Both the position numbers and the translations under genes were made by a program. DNA of 64,000 nt, taken from Pseudomonadales bacterium. GTDB lineage: Bacteria > Pseudomonadota > Gammaproteobacteria > Pseudomonadales > DC-out160. Positions 1-9,700 of the stretch are shown piece by piece. The notes beneath the pieces are model-generated. The model saw only the letters and a list, made by a program, of their open reading frames with translations. It did not search any database and was not told the DNA's origin. Within the stretch, counting starts at the first letter, position 1, and the number at the start of each line of letters is the position of its first letter. The stretch lies in NCBI GenBank assembly GCA_019090455.1, contig JAHRWA010000008.1, positions 134,083-198,082 of the forward strand, written 5' to 3'.

Positions 1-2
1 TT

Positions 3-497
3 ATGGAGATTCCCGATACCTATATTGTGAATAAATGCGATGAAAATATTTTGGCGCAACGCAGTTTAAATCTGCTAAAAACGAGTCTTCGTCAAGCTCA
101 GATAGTCGAGGAAGGAGTGGCTGAAAAGACACCGATATTCCTCACTAGCGCGATTAAGAAAATAGGGTTAGTCGAATTAGGCATTCACCTGTTGGCCATT
201 GCAGAGAAGAATAAATCCAGTGGTGGTACTGATCCCTCATTTGAAAAATCAGAAACGTTTTTCTTTCACCGTTGGGTAATGCTAGGGTTTGGTCAATTTG
301 GGCTCGAATTTTTGAATCAAATGACGCTGCAAACTCCCAATGTAAACCCAGACCTAACGGTAGACATAAGAGCAGGGGCCTCAGAAGATAGGGTGCCGAT
401 GACTACCTTTGAGCAGAGAAAGCGGGCTTTTTTGGATGCAATTTCCGAACACATTACTAAAGCCTTAGGTGAATCTCATTTTTTTGAGCGGCTGTAA
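3..497 (+). CDS. MeaB/ArgK-type P-loop GTPase, C-terminal fragment (5' end outside window)
   Basis: The reading frame is open to the window edge, so this is the C-terminal part of a longer gene. The visible protein starts with MEIPDTYIVNKCDE. The NKCD is the G4 guanine-specificity motif and the later LTSA fits G5; the arrangement GIMEIxDxxVVNKAD is typical of the MeaB/ArgK GTPases that chaperone cobalamin-dependent acyl-CoA mutases. The C-terminal 60 residues form the expected helical tail (EQRKRAFLDAISEHITKAL). The Walker A region and any mutase partner would lie upstream, outside the window. A GTPase domain fused to a mutase cannot be excluded. Confidence 0.7.
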   Translation: MEIPDTYIVNKCDENILAQRSLNLLKTSLRQAQIVEEGVAEKTPIFLTSAIKKIGLVELGIHLLAIAEKNKSSGGTDPSFEKSETFFFHRWVMLGFGQFGLEFLNQMTLQTPNVNPDLTVDIRAGASEDRVPMTTFEQRKRAFLDAISEHITKALGESHFFERL

Positions 498-561
498 TCT
501 TTACGCACTTTACCTTAAACAGAGTTACCCTATAATATTCAATATTGATCTTCGCAATGGA

Positions 562-1035
562 ATGGCGACTATGATTACTGATTTTCTTCAAAAAACCACT
601 ATTTTCATGGATCTAGATGCGAGACAGTTAGATGACCTTGCCATCCTATGTACTCGGCATGAATATTATGATGGTGAGATATTGATAAAAGAAAATAGTG
701 AAGATGACATTGATATATTCATTTTAATTGCGGGGGCCATCGAAATTGTGTCACGGGATTCTGAGCTGATTAGTGATGAAGTCGTGATCTCTAAGAATGA
801 AAAAGATCTTTTTGGTGAAATAGGCTGGCTGACCAATCGTAAGCGTACTGCCACAGTTCGTTGTGCGGGGACGGTTGAGGTGATACGAATTGATGGTGTT
901 GCGTTGCGAAATTATGTAGAGGTTAATACTCATGTGGGTTATATCGTAATGCGTCGGATGGCCATCAATCTGTCTTACAATCTGGCTGAAACCAGTAATT
1001 TACTGAAACAAATTCTCTGGAATAATAATATTTAA
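562..1035 (+). CDS. Cyclic nucleotide-binding domain protein
   Basis: A small protein of about 157 residues made almost only of one cNMP-binding domain. The phosphate-binding cassette is visible as FGEIGWLTNRKRTATV, with the conserved G-E and the R-x-A-T that contact the cyclic phosphate. There is no HTH, kinase or channel segment, so it is probably a stand-alone sensor or adaptor. The open frame reaches upstream to 469, inside the preceding gene, but homology begins near the ATGs at 562 and 571; neither has a strong Shine-Dalgarno, so the start is uncertain by three codons. Its partner is unknown. Confidence 0.75.
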   Translation: MATMITDFLQKTTIFMDLDARQLDDLAILCTRHEYYDGEILIKENSEDDIDIFILIAGAIEIVSRDSELISDEVVISKNEKDLFGEIGWLTNRKRTATVRCAGTVEVIRIDGVALRNYVEVNTHVGYIVMRRMAINLSYNLAETSNLLKQILWNNNI

Positions 1036-1060
1036 AGCCTATTCCCCGACAGTTCTATTA

Positions 1061-1108
1061 TCGGATAGTTCTATGATTGGATAGTTTTATGATCGGATAG
1101 TTCTATAG
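1061..1108. repeat. Three tandem copies of a 15-17 bp unit
   Basis: Successive units begin at 1061, 1078 and 1094 and share the core GGATAGTTYTAT. They lie between the cNMP-binding gene and yceH, ending about 40 bp before the yceH start. One of many short tandem duplications in this window; no coding or obvious operator role. Confidence 0.8.
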
Positions 1109-1147
1109 CCGCCTTCAGTTTTCATAACCTAATGAAAAGGAAATTAA

Positions 1148-1849
1148 GTGAACTTGACTTTGTCGCCTAATGAAACTCGCGTACTCGGAGTCCTCATTGA
1201 AAAGGCCATCACAACCCCAGATCAATATCCTTTATCTCTAAATGCACTGAATAACGGCTGCAACCAAAAAAGCAATCGCGAACCAGTAGTGAATTGGGAA
1301 GAGAGCGAGGTTCGGGCCATCGTGGATGAATTAGTTAAAAAGCGATTAGTCAGAGAGGATACGGGGTATAGCCGGCGAGTAGTGAAGTTTAAGCATTGGT
1401 TTTGTAATACGGAATTTGGTGACTTAAAGCTGACTGAGCAGGAGTTAGCAATAATATGCGTGCTTTTTTTACGGGGACCACAAACACCGGGAGAACTGAG
1501 GACGCGCACTAACCGCTTATGTCAGTTCTCAGACGTGTCAGTGGTGGAGTCGACTTTAGCGCAACTGATGGATCGGGATGATGGGCCTTTTTTGGTCAAA
1601 TTAGAGCGGGAACCGGGTAAGCGAGATTCGCGTTATGCCCATTTGTTTTGTGGCAAAGAGAGTTTTCATATTGCCTCCGCCAATGTCAATTCAACGGCTA
1701 ACACTGCGGGGCACATTAATACGAACACTATAGCGAGTGATTCCTCTATAGATAAAGCTGATCGTGTCGCGGTGCTTGAGCAGCAAGTCCTTGAATTACA
1801 GGATGATATTGTAAAAATCAAGTCGCAGCTGGCAGAGCTATTTGATTAA
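1148..1849 (+). CDS. yceH: YceH family (DUF480/UPF0502) protein
   Basis: The N-terminus LSPNETRVLGVLIEKAITTPDQYPLSLN and the following NGCNQKSNREPVV are hallmarks of the YceH/DUF480 family, two winged-helix domains of about 215 residues. This copy has 233 residues; the extra length is a low-complexity Asn/Thr/Ser linker near residues 178-200, followed by a C-terminal coiled coil (VAVLEQQVLELQDDIVKIKSQL) that is usual for the family. Translation starts at GTG 1148, with AAAGGA about 6 bp upstream. The family's biochemical role is not established; the fold suggests DNA binding or a regulatory role. Confidence 0.9.
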   Translation: MNLTLSPNETRVLGVLIEKAITTPDQYPLSLNALNNGCNQKSNREPVVNWEESEVRAIVDELVKKRLVREDTGYSRRVVKFKHWFCNTEFGDLKLTEQELAIICVLFLRGPQTPGELRTRTNRLCQFSDVSVVESTLAQLMDRDDGPFLVKLEREPGKRDSRYAHLFCGKESFHIASANVNSTANTAGHINTNTIASDSSIDKADRVAVLEQQVLELQDDIVKIKSQLAELFD

Positions 1850-1960
1850 TTAACGCTGTTTGATGTCGTCACTAGGCATTGAAGAGTATCAATTATGGCG
1901 GCATTGAATAGGTGTGATACACTTGCTGCGTTTTTTTAATCCACTTACTGAGAGAGTGAT

Positions 1961-2581
1961 ATGTCTGACAAATTTAAAACGGTAGAGCAGCGCGTTAGCT
2001 ACGGAATCGGTTTACAAATGGGGGATCAGTTGAGTAATGATCCTTTCGAGGGTCTCGAAATTGAGGCAGTTTTATCGGGTCTTTCCGATGCACTTAACGG
2101 CGCTGAACGTCAGGTAGAGCCGGCATTATTGGATGCAGCGTTCAAAGAAATTAGCGCACAAATTCAAAAGCAACAGGAAGAAGGCGCCGCTAAGTTTGCA
2201 GGTGAGGGAGAGAAATTCCTTATCGAGAATGCAGGTCGAGCTGAAGTGACAGTGACTCCATCCGGTTTGCAATACGAAATATTGACTGCGGGTGACGGCG
2301 ACAAGCCAACGATTGGTTCCACAGTTAGAACCCATTATCACGGTACATTAATTGACGGAAAAGTCTTTGATAGTTCTTATGAACGTGGTGAGCCTGCTGA
2401 ATTCCCAGTTAACGGTGTGATTGGCGGTTGGACTGAGGCTCTCTTGATGATGGGCGTTGGCTCTAAATGGCGTCTTTATGTACCTCATGAGCTAGCTTAT
2501 GGCGAGCGTGGTGCAGGTGGCGATATTGGTCCATACCAAGCATTAGTGTTTGATGTTGAATTGCTTGCTATCTTGAGCTGA
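1961..2581 (+). CDS. fklB: FKBP-type peptidyl-prolyl cis-trans isomerase (FklB/FKBP22-like)
   Basis: 206 residues, the usual length of FklB/FKBP22. Residues 1-85 form the helical dimerisation region (VEQRVSYGIGLQMGDQL). Residues 100-206 are the FKBP domain with the expected active-site landmarks VRTHYHGTLIDGKVFDSSY, FPVNGVIGGWTEAL and HELAYGERG. No signal peptide is present, so a cytoplasmic location is likely. It catalyses proline isomerisation in folding proteins. Single-gene unit: it has its own leader and is followed by a strong terminator. Confidence 0.95.
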   Translation: MSDKFKTVEQRVSYGIGLQMGDQLSNDPFEGLEIEAVLSGLSDALNGAERQVEPALLDAAFKEISAQIQKQQEEGAAKFAGEGEKFLIENAGRAEVTVTPSGLQYEILTAGDGDKPTIGSTVRTHYHGTLIDGKVFDSSYERGEPAEFPVNGVIGGWTEALLMMGVGSKWRLYVPHELAYGERGAGGDIGPYQALVFDVELLAILS

Positions 2582-2620
2582 TGATTTATGAACAGGGGAA
2601 AGTCTTTACCCTGTAAAAAG

Positions 2621-2671
2621 AAAGCCGAGTGAATTTTTGAATTTTATTTCAAAAGGGATCTCGGCTTTTTT
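2621..2671 (+). terminator. Rho-independent terminator after fklB
   Basis: AAGCCGAG at 2622-2629 pairs with CTCGGCTT at 2660-2667, followed by a T-run. Inside the long loop TTTTTGAA and TTCAAAA can pair and extend the stem. The A-run on the left flank means it could also serve the convergent DUF2914 gene. Confidence 0.8.
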
Positions 2672-2737
2672 GTGCCTTGGATTCGAAAGCCTGCCATTGC
2701 TGCTTAACGCTCTAGCGGCTACGGAAAAAGGTAAGGT

Positions 2738-3631
2738 CTAGAATTGAAATTGGCTCATAGCAAGGGTTTCGCCCTCGGCATTTTGTAACTCCACTAGCCA
2801 GTTTCCCTGCATATGAGGCTGAATAAATTTACTGGAATAACTTCTCCAGCGATTGGACCAAACGCCGATGGGGACAGTTGCGATTTTTTTTCCGTTAAGC
2901 GTCCACTTGTAGTAAAGGGTTTGATCCTTGAAATTTAGGGCATCAGAGTAGGCATAGATAGTGGCGATGTTATTGTGATCAAAACCAATATCACTAATAG
3001 ATCCGATAGGCTCATTATTTTTGACGCGCTTCGAAATGACGAACCGTTTAATGTGATTTGAAAATATTTCAGACTTCGTTTGTTGAAACGGGGAGGAAGA
3101 CAGATCCTCTACCGGATTGCTGTCCGCGTTAGATAGAGAGCTATCGATTAACGGGTTTTCAGATGGATTCGGTATGGTTGAAAGTGTTGGAGTTGTTGAT
3201 AGTTTTGATGAGGATGTTTTGACGGTTGAAGCTATTGGCGTCGTTGGTGGCGTTTGAATGGCAGGGTGAATCTTCTTGGTGGATATCGAAACGGGTATAG
3301 TGGCCGGATTTACAGTGGTTTTAGTCTTGAGTTGAGATCCAGGTTTTGTTTGAGGTATAGCCTTGGCAATATTAGCCGAGGGTGTGGAAGGCTTTGGATT
3401 TTCTATGATGGTAGTAGCAATATTGGGGTTCTCTTCATTATTGCTTAGTAGCCAATATGCACCTATCACCGTAACGATAAACACCGTCACAATGGCCGAT
3501 GAGGCCGCAACGACTCGGCCCCATAGAATGATTTCTGTCTGCACAGGTATGGCTTCTGTGGCTTCAGTCTCTTCAGTAGGTAGCTGAATGCGAATGTTGA
3601 GTTTTTTAGAATCTTTATGATTTTGGTTCAT
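2738..3631 (-). CDS. DUF2914 domain protein with one membrane anchor
   Basis: About 297 residues from the ATG at 3631, which has GAG about 9 bp upstream; an ATG at 3661 is in frame but lacks a ribosome site. Order: a short cytoplasmic N-terminus; one transmembrane helix near residues 40-62 (VVAASSAIVTVFIVTVIGAYWLL); a long low-complexity Pro/Thr/Ser linker; and a C-terminal domain of about 90 residues matching DUF2914 (YYKWTLNGKKIATVPIGVWSNRWRSYSSK, then GNWLVEL). The topology suggests a periplasmic C-terminal domain on a flexible stalk. Function is unknown; DUF2914 domains often sit in envelope proteins. Confidence 0.8.
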   Translation of the reverse strand: MNQNHKDSKKLNIRIQLPTEETEATEAIPVQTEIILWGRVVAASSAIVTVFIVTVIGAYWLLSNNEENPNIATTIIENPKPSTPSANIAKAIPQTKPGSQLKTKTTVNPATIPVSISTKKIHPAIQTPPTTPIASTVKTSSSKLSTTPTLSTIPNPSENPLIDSSLSNADSNPVEDLSSSPFQQTKSEIFSNHIKRFVISKRVKNNEPIGSISDIGFDHNNIATIYAYSDALNFKDQTLYYKWTLNGKKIATVPIGVWSNRWRSYSSKFIQPHMQGNWLVELQNAEGETLAMSQFQF

Positions 3632-3713
3632 GGAGTGCTCATGTTTGTTAGGTCGATACATCGGGGATAACTATCGATTTTTGAGATCAGATGAGAAAAC
3701 TGCTCTTCTAAAC

Positions 3714-4259
3714 TCAAAGGGATTGCTTCAGTGAAATAGGTGTTATTTCCAGCGTATGAAGAGTGTCGCCAATCCATACTTGTCCATCTTCTATTGTACA
3801 GTTTAATTGCATTGTGCGGGTGGCGAGTTGGGCGAGAGCCTGGGAGTTGATTTCGGGTAAGTTGATAACAGTGACATTATTAAAACGATTTAATTTAGTT
3901 TTGATTTGTTCCCACCAGATATCGGCAGCATTGCCCCCGTACGTATAGATTACAACTTGAACCGCACGACCGCTAGCTTTGCGGATGACCTTTTCATCGG
4001 GCAGGCCCACATCGATCCATGTTTCTATCTCTCCCGATAAGCTTTTTCCCCAAATAGAAGGTTCATCGTCAGCACTAAGGCCCTTAGTGAACTCCAGATT
4101 TTCGGTGGCATTTAAGGCGAAAGCCAATATCCTAACCATCATTCTCTCATCGGTTTCAGAGGGGTGTCTGGCGATGGTGAGTAGGTGGTTTTCATAATAG
4201 TGTCGATCCATATCTGTTAATTGCAGATCAACTTTGAATATGGTGGCCTTCAATGCCAT
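3714..4259 (-). CDS. yaeQ: YaeQ family protein
   Basis: 181 residues from the ATG at 4259, preceded by AAGGA with 9-bp spacing; the open frame extends further upstream but without homology. The start MALKATIFKVDLQLTDMDRHYY and the central DEPSIWGKSLSGEIETWIDVGLPDEK are the YaeQ signature, a family with a PD-(D/E)XK-like fold. E. coli YaeQ was reported to compensate for loss of RfaH; the true biochemical role is unsettled. It follows the NRPS/exporter unit on the same strand after a gap of about 170 bp and is probably separately transcribed. Confidence 0.93.
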   Translation of the reverse strand: MALKATIFKVDLQLTDMDRHYYENHLLTIARHPSETDERMMVRILAFALNATENLEFTKGLSADDEPSIWGKSLSGEIETWIDVGLPDEKVIRKASGRAVQVVIYTYGGNAADIWWEQIKTKLNRFNNVTVINLPEINSQALAQLATRTMQLNCTIEDGQVWIGDTLHTLEITPISLKQSL

Positions 4260-4433
4260 GATGCCGAATCCTTGATGAGGAAGAGGGGATGGCGTAATTT
4301 TACCGGATTGGCATGAGTGGGGCCAGCGGGTATTGTGTAGCAAATACTAATGATGTGACAGGTAATGCAAAAACCAGTTGCCGCAATAATGGAAAATCCT
4401 AAGTGGTTCAGCCGAGGTGAAATAGTCGGATAT

Positions 4434-6770
4434 TTAGGATGTTTGCTCCCTATATCCCCTTGAATGTTGAGTGCCGAAATACCGTTGATACCACCTTTCG
4501 TAATGTAACAATAATGCCGGCAGAAAAAACAGATCTAACAATAGTGCCATGCTGATTATCCCCATCAACATTGCCGCGGTTGTCATGTTGGGTATAAATG
4601 ATGAGAAAAAATTAGCACTCATACCCAGAGTGAGCGCTACCGTCGTGACGAACAAGGCAACGCCTGCGGTAGAAAATGCGTATTCGATACTGTCCTCGGG
4701 AGTCAATCCCTCGCCTCGACCTTTAAGATATTTAGTCATAAAGTGCACGGTGTCATCGACCACTAATCCAATACTAATGCTGAAAACAATACAGGCAGTT
4801 TGATTGACGTGGCCAATTAAAACGGCCCATAACCCATAAACAACCACAGCGGGAATGATGTTGGGTATTAGGCAAATCAATCCGTACCGTAAAGACCGGA
4901 TACCAATGATGATGACGATATTAATCAGTACTAGCGCGATGATGGAACCGCTGATCATGCTTTTCATAATGATGCCACCTAAGTTGGCGAACATCAGTGA
5001 TCGGCTAGCGCCTTGAGTCGCTAAAGCGGGAGCATGTTCAGTCAGCCAAGCCTGTGCTCTTGCATCCAGTTGAACCAGCTCTTGGTTGGGCATGGTATTG
5101 AGCGCCACCATGACTCGTAGTGATGAGCGTGCATTATCTAGATCGCGGCTAATATTTTCTCCAGCCGGTAAGGCCATTTCATATAGCAACATATATTGTG
5201 CCGCTAGCTCCCTTGATTCAGGTACGGTTTTCCAACTGGGGTCATCATCGTGCATGGCCATGTTAAGTTTTTTTGAAATGTCCGCATAGCTAAAGACATT
5301 GACGACGTTCTCTTGTTGTCGCAGCCAGCGTTGAAACTCATCAGCATGATTTAAAAAAACAGGATCATTCACATGACCGGATTCACCCGAATCCAAAGAA
5401 TATAGCAGGTATTGAAACCCAGAAAGATGCTCGTTGGCGAAGGTGACAGTCTTCTTAAAGGGGACATCATCCCCTAAGTATTCGATAACATCATCGTTGA
5501 TTTCCAGTGTAGGGATAAATGCAAACAGCACAGGTACGATGAATAAAACGATGAGAAATAAGCGGCGTTGATGGGCAATGGCGAACCGGCTAAAAGTCGT
5601 CATTAGCTGGCTTAAGGGTAACGGCTTTTGCTCCGCATTAATCGGTAGCCACAACATAACGCCGGGGGTCAGTGTTAATGTGAGAAGAAAAGCGATTAGG
5701 ACACCAATAGAGGTGACATTGCCAAAATCATGAAAGGCAGGGGAATCACTCATGTTCATGCCCAGGAAACCGATTGCGGTGGTGACGCTAGTCAACAAAA
5801 TAGGTTTGAAGTTTAAGCTTATGCTACGTTCCATGGCTTCCAATTTCGGATAACCTTTACGATATTCGATGATGTACTGCGTTAATAAATGCACGCTATC
5901 TGCCATGGCCAATAAAATCACCATAACGGGAGCCATCGCTGAAGTCGGGGAGAAGCTAAACCCCATCCAACCTGAAAGTCCAAGGGTCATTGCCACCGAC
6001 ATGACAATCGTAAACAACGTACCAAAGACGGATATTCCTGATCGTAATAGGAAACCGAGGATGAAAAAACACACCAAGAAACAGATCGGCATCAGAGTCA
6101 TAATGTCACTCTTAACCACATCAATCATGGATATTTCGAGAACGGGTCCCCCCATGTAATGTATGATGATTCCTGGTTTATTCGCTTTTGCGTCTGTGAT
6201 GATTTTTTCTAAAAAATCCACGTGCTCTTGTATTGCCGGAATACGCAGTTGCGGATCATCGGGTAACGCTAAATTAATAACGATGGAGACGACTTGAAAA
6301 TCTTCTGATACTAAACCCTTCGAAATATAATCATCGTTTCTGACGTATTCGCGAATAGACTCCAATTTATCTGGATTGAGAGACTCGGGGTCAGGAATCA
6401 GTTCTTCAATAAAAAAAGTATCATCACTAGAGTGTGAACGATTGGTTGTGGTGAGTGATTCCACATGAATGGAGTAGGGGGATTGCCATAGCTTTGCGGT
6501 TAAGGCTTTAGTGTGGCGAAGGTTCTCAATGGTAAAGGCGTCGCCGTGTGGGTACTTCATTAATACCATTACCTGATCTGCTTGCAGGTAAGTGTTCTCG
6601 ATTTCATCTAATAAATTGAGATCGACGTTCTCGCTAGAGAACATGTGACGAAAATCGCCATTGAGTTGTATTTTGGTTACACCGTAGAGGGAAGCCCCTA
6701 CCATTAGAAAGCTGGCAATAACAAAATATTTTCTGTGTTTAACAAGAAAGTGAGCTAGCGTGTCTAACAT
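4434..6770 (-). CDS. RND/MMPL-family exporter, probable partner of the NRPS
   Basis: 778 residues with the MMPL-type RND layout: transmembrane helix 1 near residues 14-32, a large periplasmic loop, a first helix bundle near 220-380, a second periplasmic loop, and a second bundle near 595-760. The second bundle carries SIGLVVDDTVHFMTKYLKG (around residue 668), the motif holding the intramembrane acidic residues of proton-driven RND pumps. This size matches the 'predicted exporter' branch that moves lipids or hydrophobic products, rather than the 1000-residue AcrB branch; no adaptor or outer-membrane channel gene is next to it. It starts 9 bp after the NRPS stop codon, so it is almost certainly co-transcribed and likely moves the NRPS product. 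Confidence 0.88.
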   Translation of the reverse strand: MLDTLAHFLVKHRKYFVIASFLMVGASLYGVTKIQLNGDFRHMFSSENVDLNLLDEIENTYLQADQVMVLMKYPHGDAFTIENLRHTKALTAKLWQSPYSIHVESLTTTNRSHSSDDTFFIEELIPDPESLNPDKLESIREYVRNDDYISKGLVSEDFQVVSIVINLALPDDPQLRIPAIQEHVDFLEKIITDAKANKPGIIIHYMGGPVLEISMIDVVKSDIMTLMPICFLVCFFILGFLLRSGISVFGTLFTIVMSVAMTLGLSGWMGFSFSPTSAMAPVMVILLAMADSVHLLTQYIIEYRKGYPKLEAMERSISLNFKPILLTSVTTAIGFLGMNMSDSPAFHDFGNVTSIGVLIAFLLTLTLTPGVMLWLPINAEQKPLPLSQLMTTFSRFAIAHQRRLFLIVLFIVPVLFAFIPTLEINDDVIEYLGDDVPFKKTVTFANEHLSGFQYLLYSLDSGESGHVNDPVFLNHADEFQRWLRQQENVVNVFSYADISKKLNMAMHDDDPSWKTVPESRELAAQYMLLYEMALPAGENISRDLDNARSSLRVMVALNTMPNQELVQLDARAQAWLTEHAPALATQGASRSLMFANLGGIIMKSMISGSIIALVLINIVIIIGIRSLRYGLICLIPNIIPAVVVYGLWAVLIGHVNQTACIVFSISIGLVVDDTVHFMTKYLKGRGEGLTPEDSIEYAFSTAGVALFVTTVALTLGMSANFFSSFIPNMTTAAMLMGIISMALLLDLFFLPALLLHYERWYQRYFGTQHSRGYREQTS

Positions 6771-6779
6771 AAAAATTCC

Positions 6780-9700
6780 TTATACTGAAAACGACGCACT
6801 TTCCTTAACGGCTCTTTTGATATCGTAGTCTAGCTTTTCGTACAAGCCCTGCGCGTTGTGCTGCTGTAAAATGGTTTCATGATTTCCTGCAACAATCCGG
6901 AAATTCATTTCCAACCGATCATCTTGATTCCACCCGACATCTGATAACATATTCTGTCCGTCGATGACAAGGGGTTCCTTAGCTCGGTAATGGTAAAGTG
7001 GCACATGGACCTGTGGTATACGGAAATGTTGTGCTATTTGTAACATCGCATTGTGGATAGATAAACGTCTTTCTATTTCAGAAAAACCAATATCGTCATT
7101 TAGAATTCGTAACATCACTAACTTCTGATAGATTATTCTCAACAATGTATCGGATTTTTCTGCGAGTTCATCAGCGGTCAGCCCCAGCATTTTAGGAATC
7201 GGAGTGTCTTTAAATATTTGAGATAATAAATTCTCGTTGCTGAGCACTTGTTTCATATCGTCGCTAGGATAATAGGTGTCGATAAGTCCTACCATCTGGA
7301 CGCTTAAGCCTTCTTGAGGTTGCTGTTCTATTTGGTTTGCCATTTCTAATGCAATTAATCCCCCCATGGAATGGCCCAAAAGGACAATGGGACCATTGAT
7401 ATGTTGTGCCTTCATCTCCTTAATGTATTGCATCGCTACCACATGCTGATCTTGCAAAGGAGTTTGACCGTCTTCCATTCCATAAGCTTGAATACCGACA
7501 CAGCGAGTACCGGAAAATTGATGTGCTAAATTTTTATAATTAAAGATGCTACCGCTAACCGGGTGAATCATAACAATAGTATGCTCGTCGCTAGTCTCGG
7601 CCCCGTGGTCTGGCGGGAGGGTGGACAGATCCACAATAGGGGACCAAACAGTTTGCAAGTCAATATTATCGATGATGGTTGCGAGTTCATGTAATACGGA
7701 ATTGGAGAATACGACTGTCAGAGGAAGTTTGATGTTGAAACTTTCTTTTATCAGTGCAACCAATTTGACCACTAACAGAGAGTGCCCCCCCAATTCGAAA
7801 AAATCATCATCACGCCAGACAGTCTTTAATGAAATTAACTTAGACCATAGGCCTGCCAATATTTTTTCGGTTTCTGTTGTTTTTTCAGATGAGTGTTTGA
7901 TGGGAGCGGGTTCAATAGCGGCTAATTTTTTTCTATCGATTTTTCCACTAATGGTTAAGGGCATTTTATCCATCACGATATAATGATGGGGTAACATTGA
8001 AGGGGGTAATTGGTTTGTGATGGTGTCTTTCAGCTGTTTTAATGTGGGATCATCTATAGATCGTTGACCTTTATCTGGATATGCCGAAATTGATTTGTTC
8101 CAAGTTAAATAGGCGGTTAATTGCTGTATTTTATTACGCTCTCCCTTTGAGTCTGTATTTTTCGACTGCCTCTCTTTTAGTAACACGGCGGCCTGAGAAA
8201 CTGCATCTTGACTGGTTAATGCCGTTTCCACTTCGCCGAGTTCAAAACGAATACCCCGCACTTTAACTTGGTGATCCATGCGACCCAGATAGTCTATTAG
8301 TCCACTTTGATTTAAACGCACCTTATCACCGGTACGGTATATTTTTTCACAAGAACTAGACTCATGAAAGGAACTGGACCGAGGAAAGTAATCAGGCAGC
8401 AGCGCACTATCCAAGTAATATTTTGTATTCAGCTCATCGCGATTTAAGTAACCTTGGCCCACACCATCGCCGCCTATATACAATTCTCCGATACAGCCTG
8501 CGGGTCGCATTCTTTGTTTGTTATCGAGAATGTAGAGTTGAGTATTTTGAATGGCTTTGCCGATAGTGACTGTGGGTGTGTTTTTAATTAACTCCGATGT
8601 CACCAACGTATCGCTAGACCATATCGTGGTTTCAGTGGGGCCATATACATTATATAGCGTCAGGTTTCGTTCCAAGATCTGGTTCGCTAGCGACGCATTC
8701 AGAGCCTCTCCGCCGCATAGTCCAATCACATTCTGTTTTCTGTTGTCTGGCGATAATCGCCATTGGGTCATCATTATTAATTGCCAGGTGGCAGGTGTCG
8801 CTTGAATAGTCGTGATTTGATAGGTATCCATTAATGCTGCGATGGCCTCACCATCTCGCGTATCACTGTCATTCGCCATGACGATTTTCGCGCCGGTCAT
8901 TAATGGCATCCACAATTCCAATCCCGCAATATCAAAGGCGATCGCGGTGAGCGCCAACATGGAGTTCTCTGAGGTGAATGCGAGCTTACGTTGATAATGG
9001 TCCAATAGATTATTCAGGTTCTTATGACTTATTTGAGCGCCTTTCGGTGTGCCCGTAGAACCTGACGTATACAATATATAGGCGGTGTTATTAGCCGAGT
9101 ATTGCGATGACTTGTTTTTTACTGAAAGGTCTGGTGCAGAAAGGATCGGTGCAGAAAGGTCCGGTGCTGGACTTGCTAGAAGAGAGTCATCGGATAGTGT
9201 ATCCAAACATAAATGTGCAATTTCATTTTCGGGAAGGTTAGAGCGTAGCGTACTGTGAGTAATGACTAATACGGGAAGAACATCCGTTATAATTCTATCG
9301 TTACGTTCAGGGGGATTGTCGATGGCTAAAGGCACATACGCGGCGCCCACTTGCCAGGTAGCCAATAATGCCGCGACCATTTTGGGAGAGCGGGGCAGGT
9401 GAACGGCGACTCGATCGCTTTCTTGTACGCCTTTCTCCCGCAGAATAACGGCTAAGTTTTCTGACGCATTTTGTAAGTCACCGTATGTCCAACTTTGTTG
9501 CTCAAAGATGATGGCATCTTTGAGTGGGTTTTGACGGAATTGTTCTGCAATTCTATTAGCCACTGTGGTGTTTTGAATTGGCTGATTTTCCCCGATAAGT
9601 TGATGGCTGATTACCTCCGCTTCACCCTCTAGCAAAATATCAATGGATGCCATGGATCGCTGATCGTCATGGATGATTTGTTTTGCGAGATGGACCACAC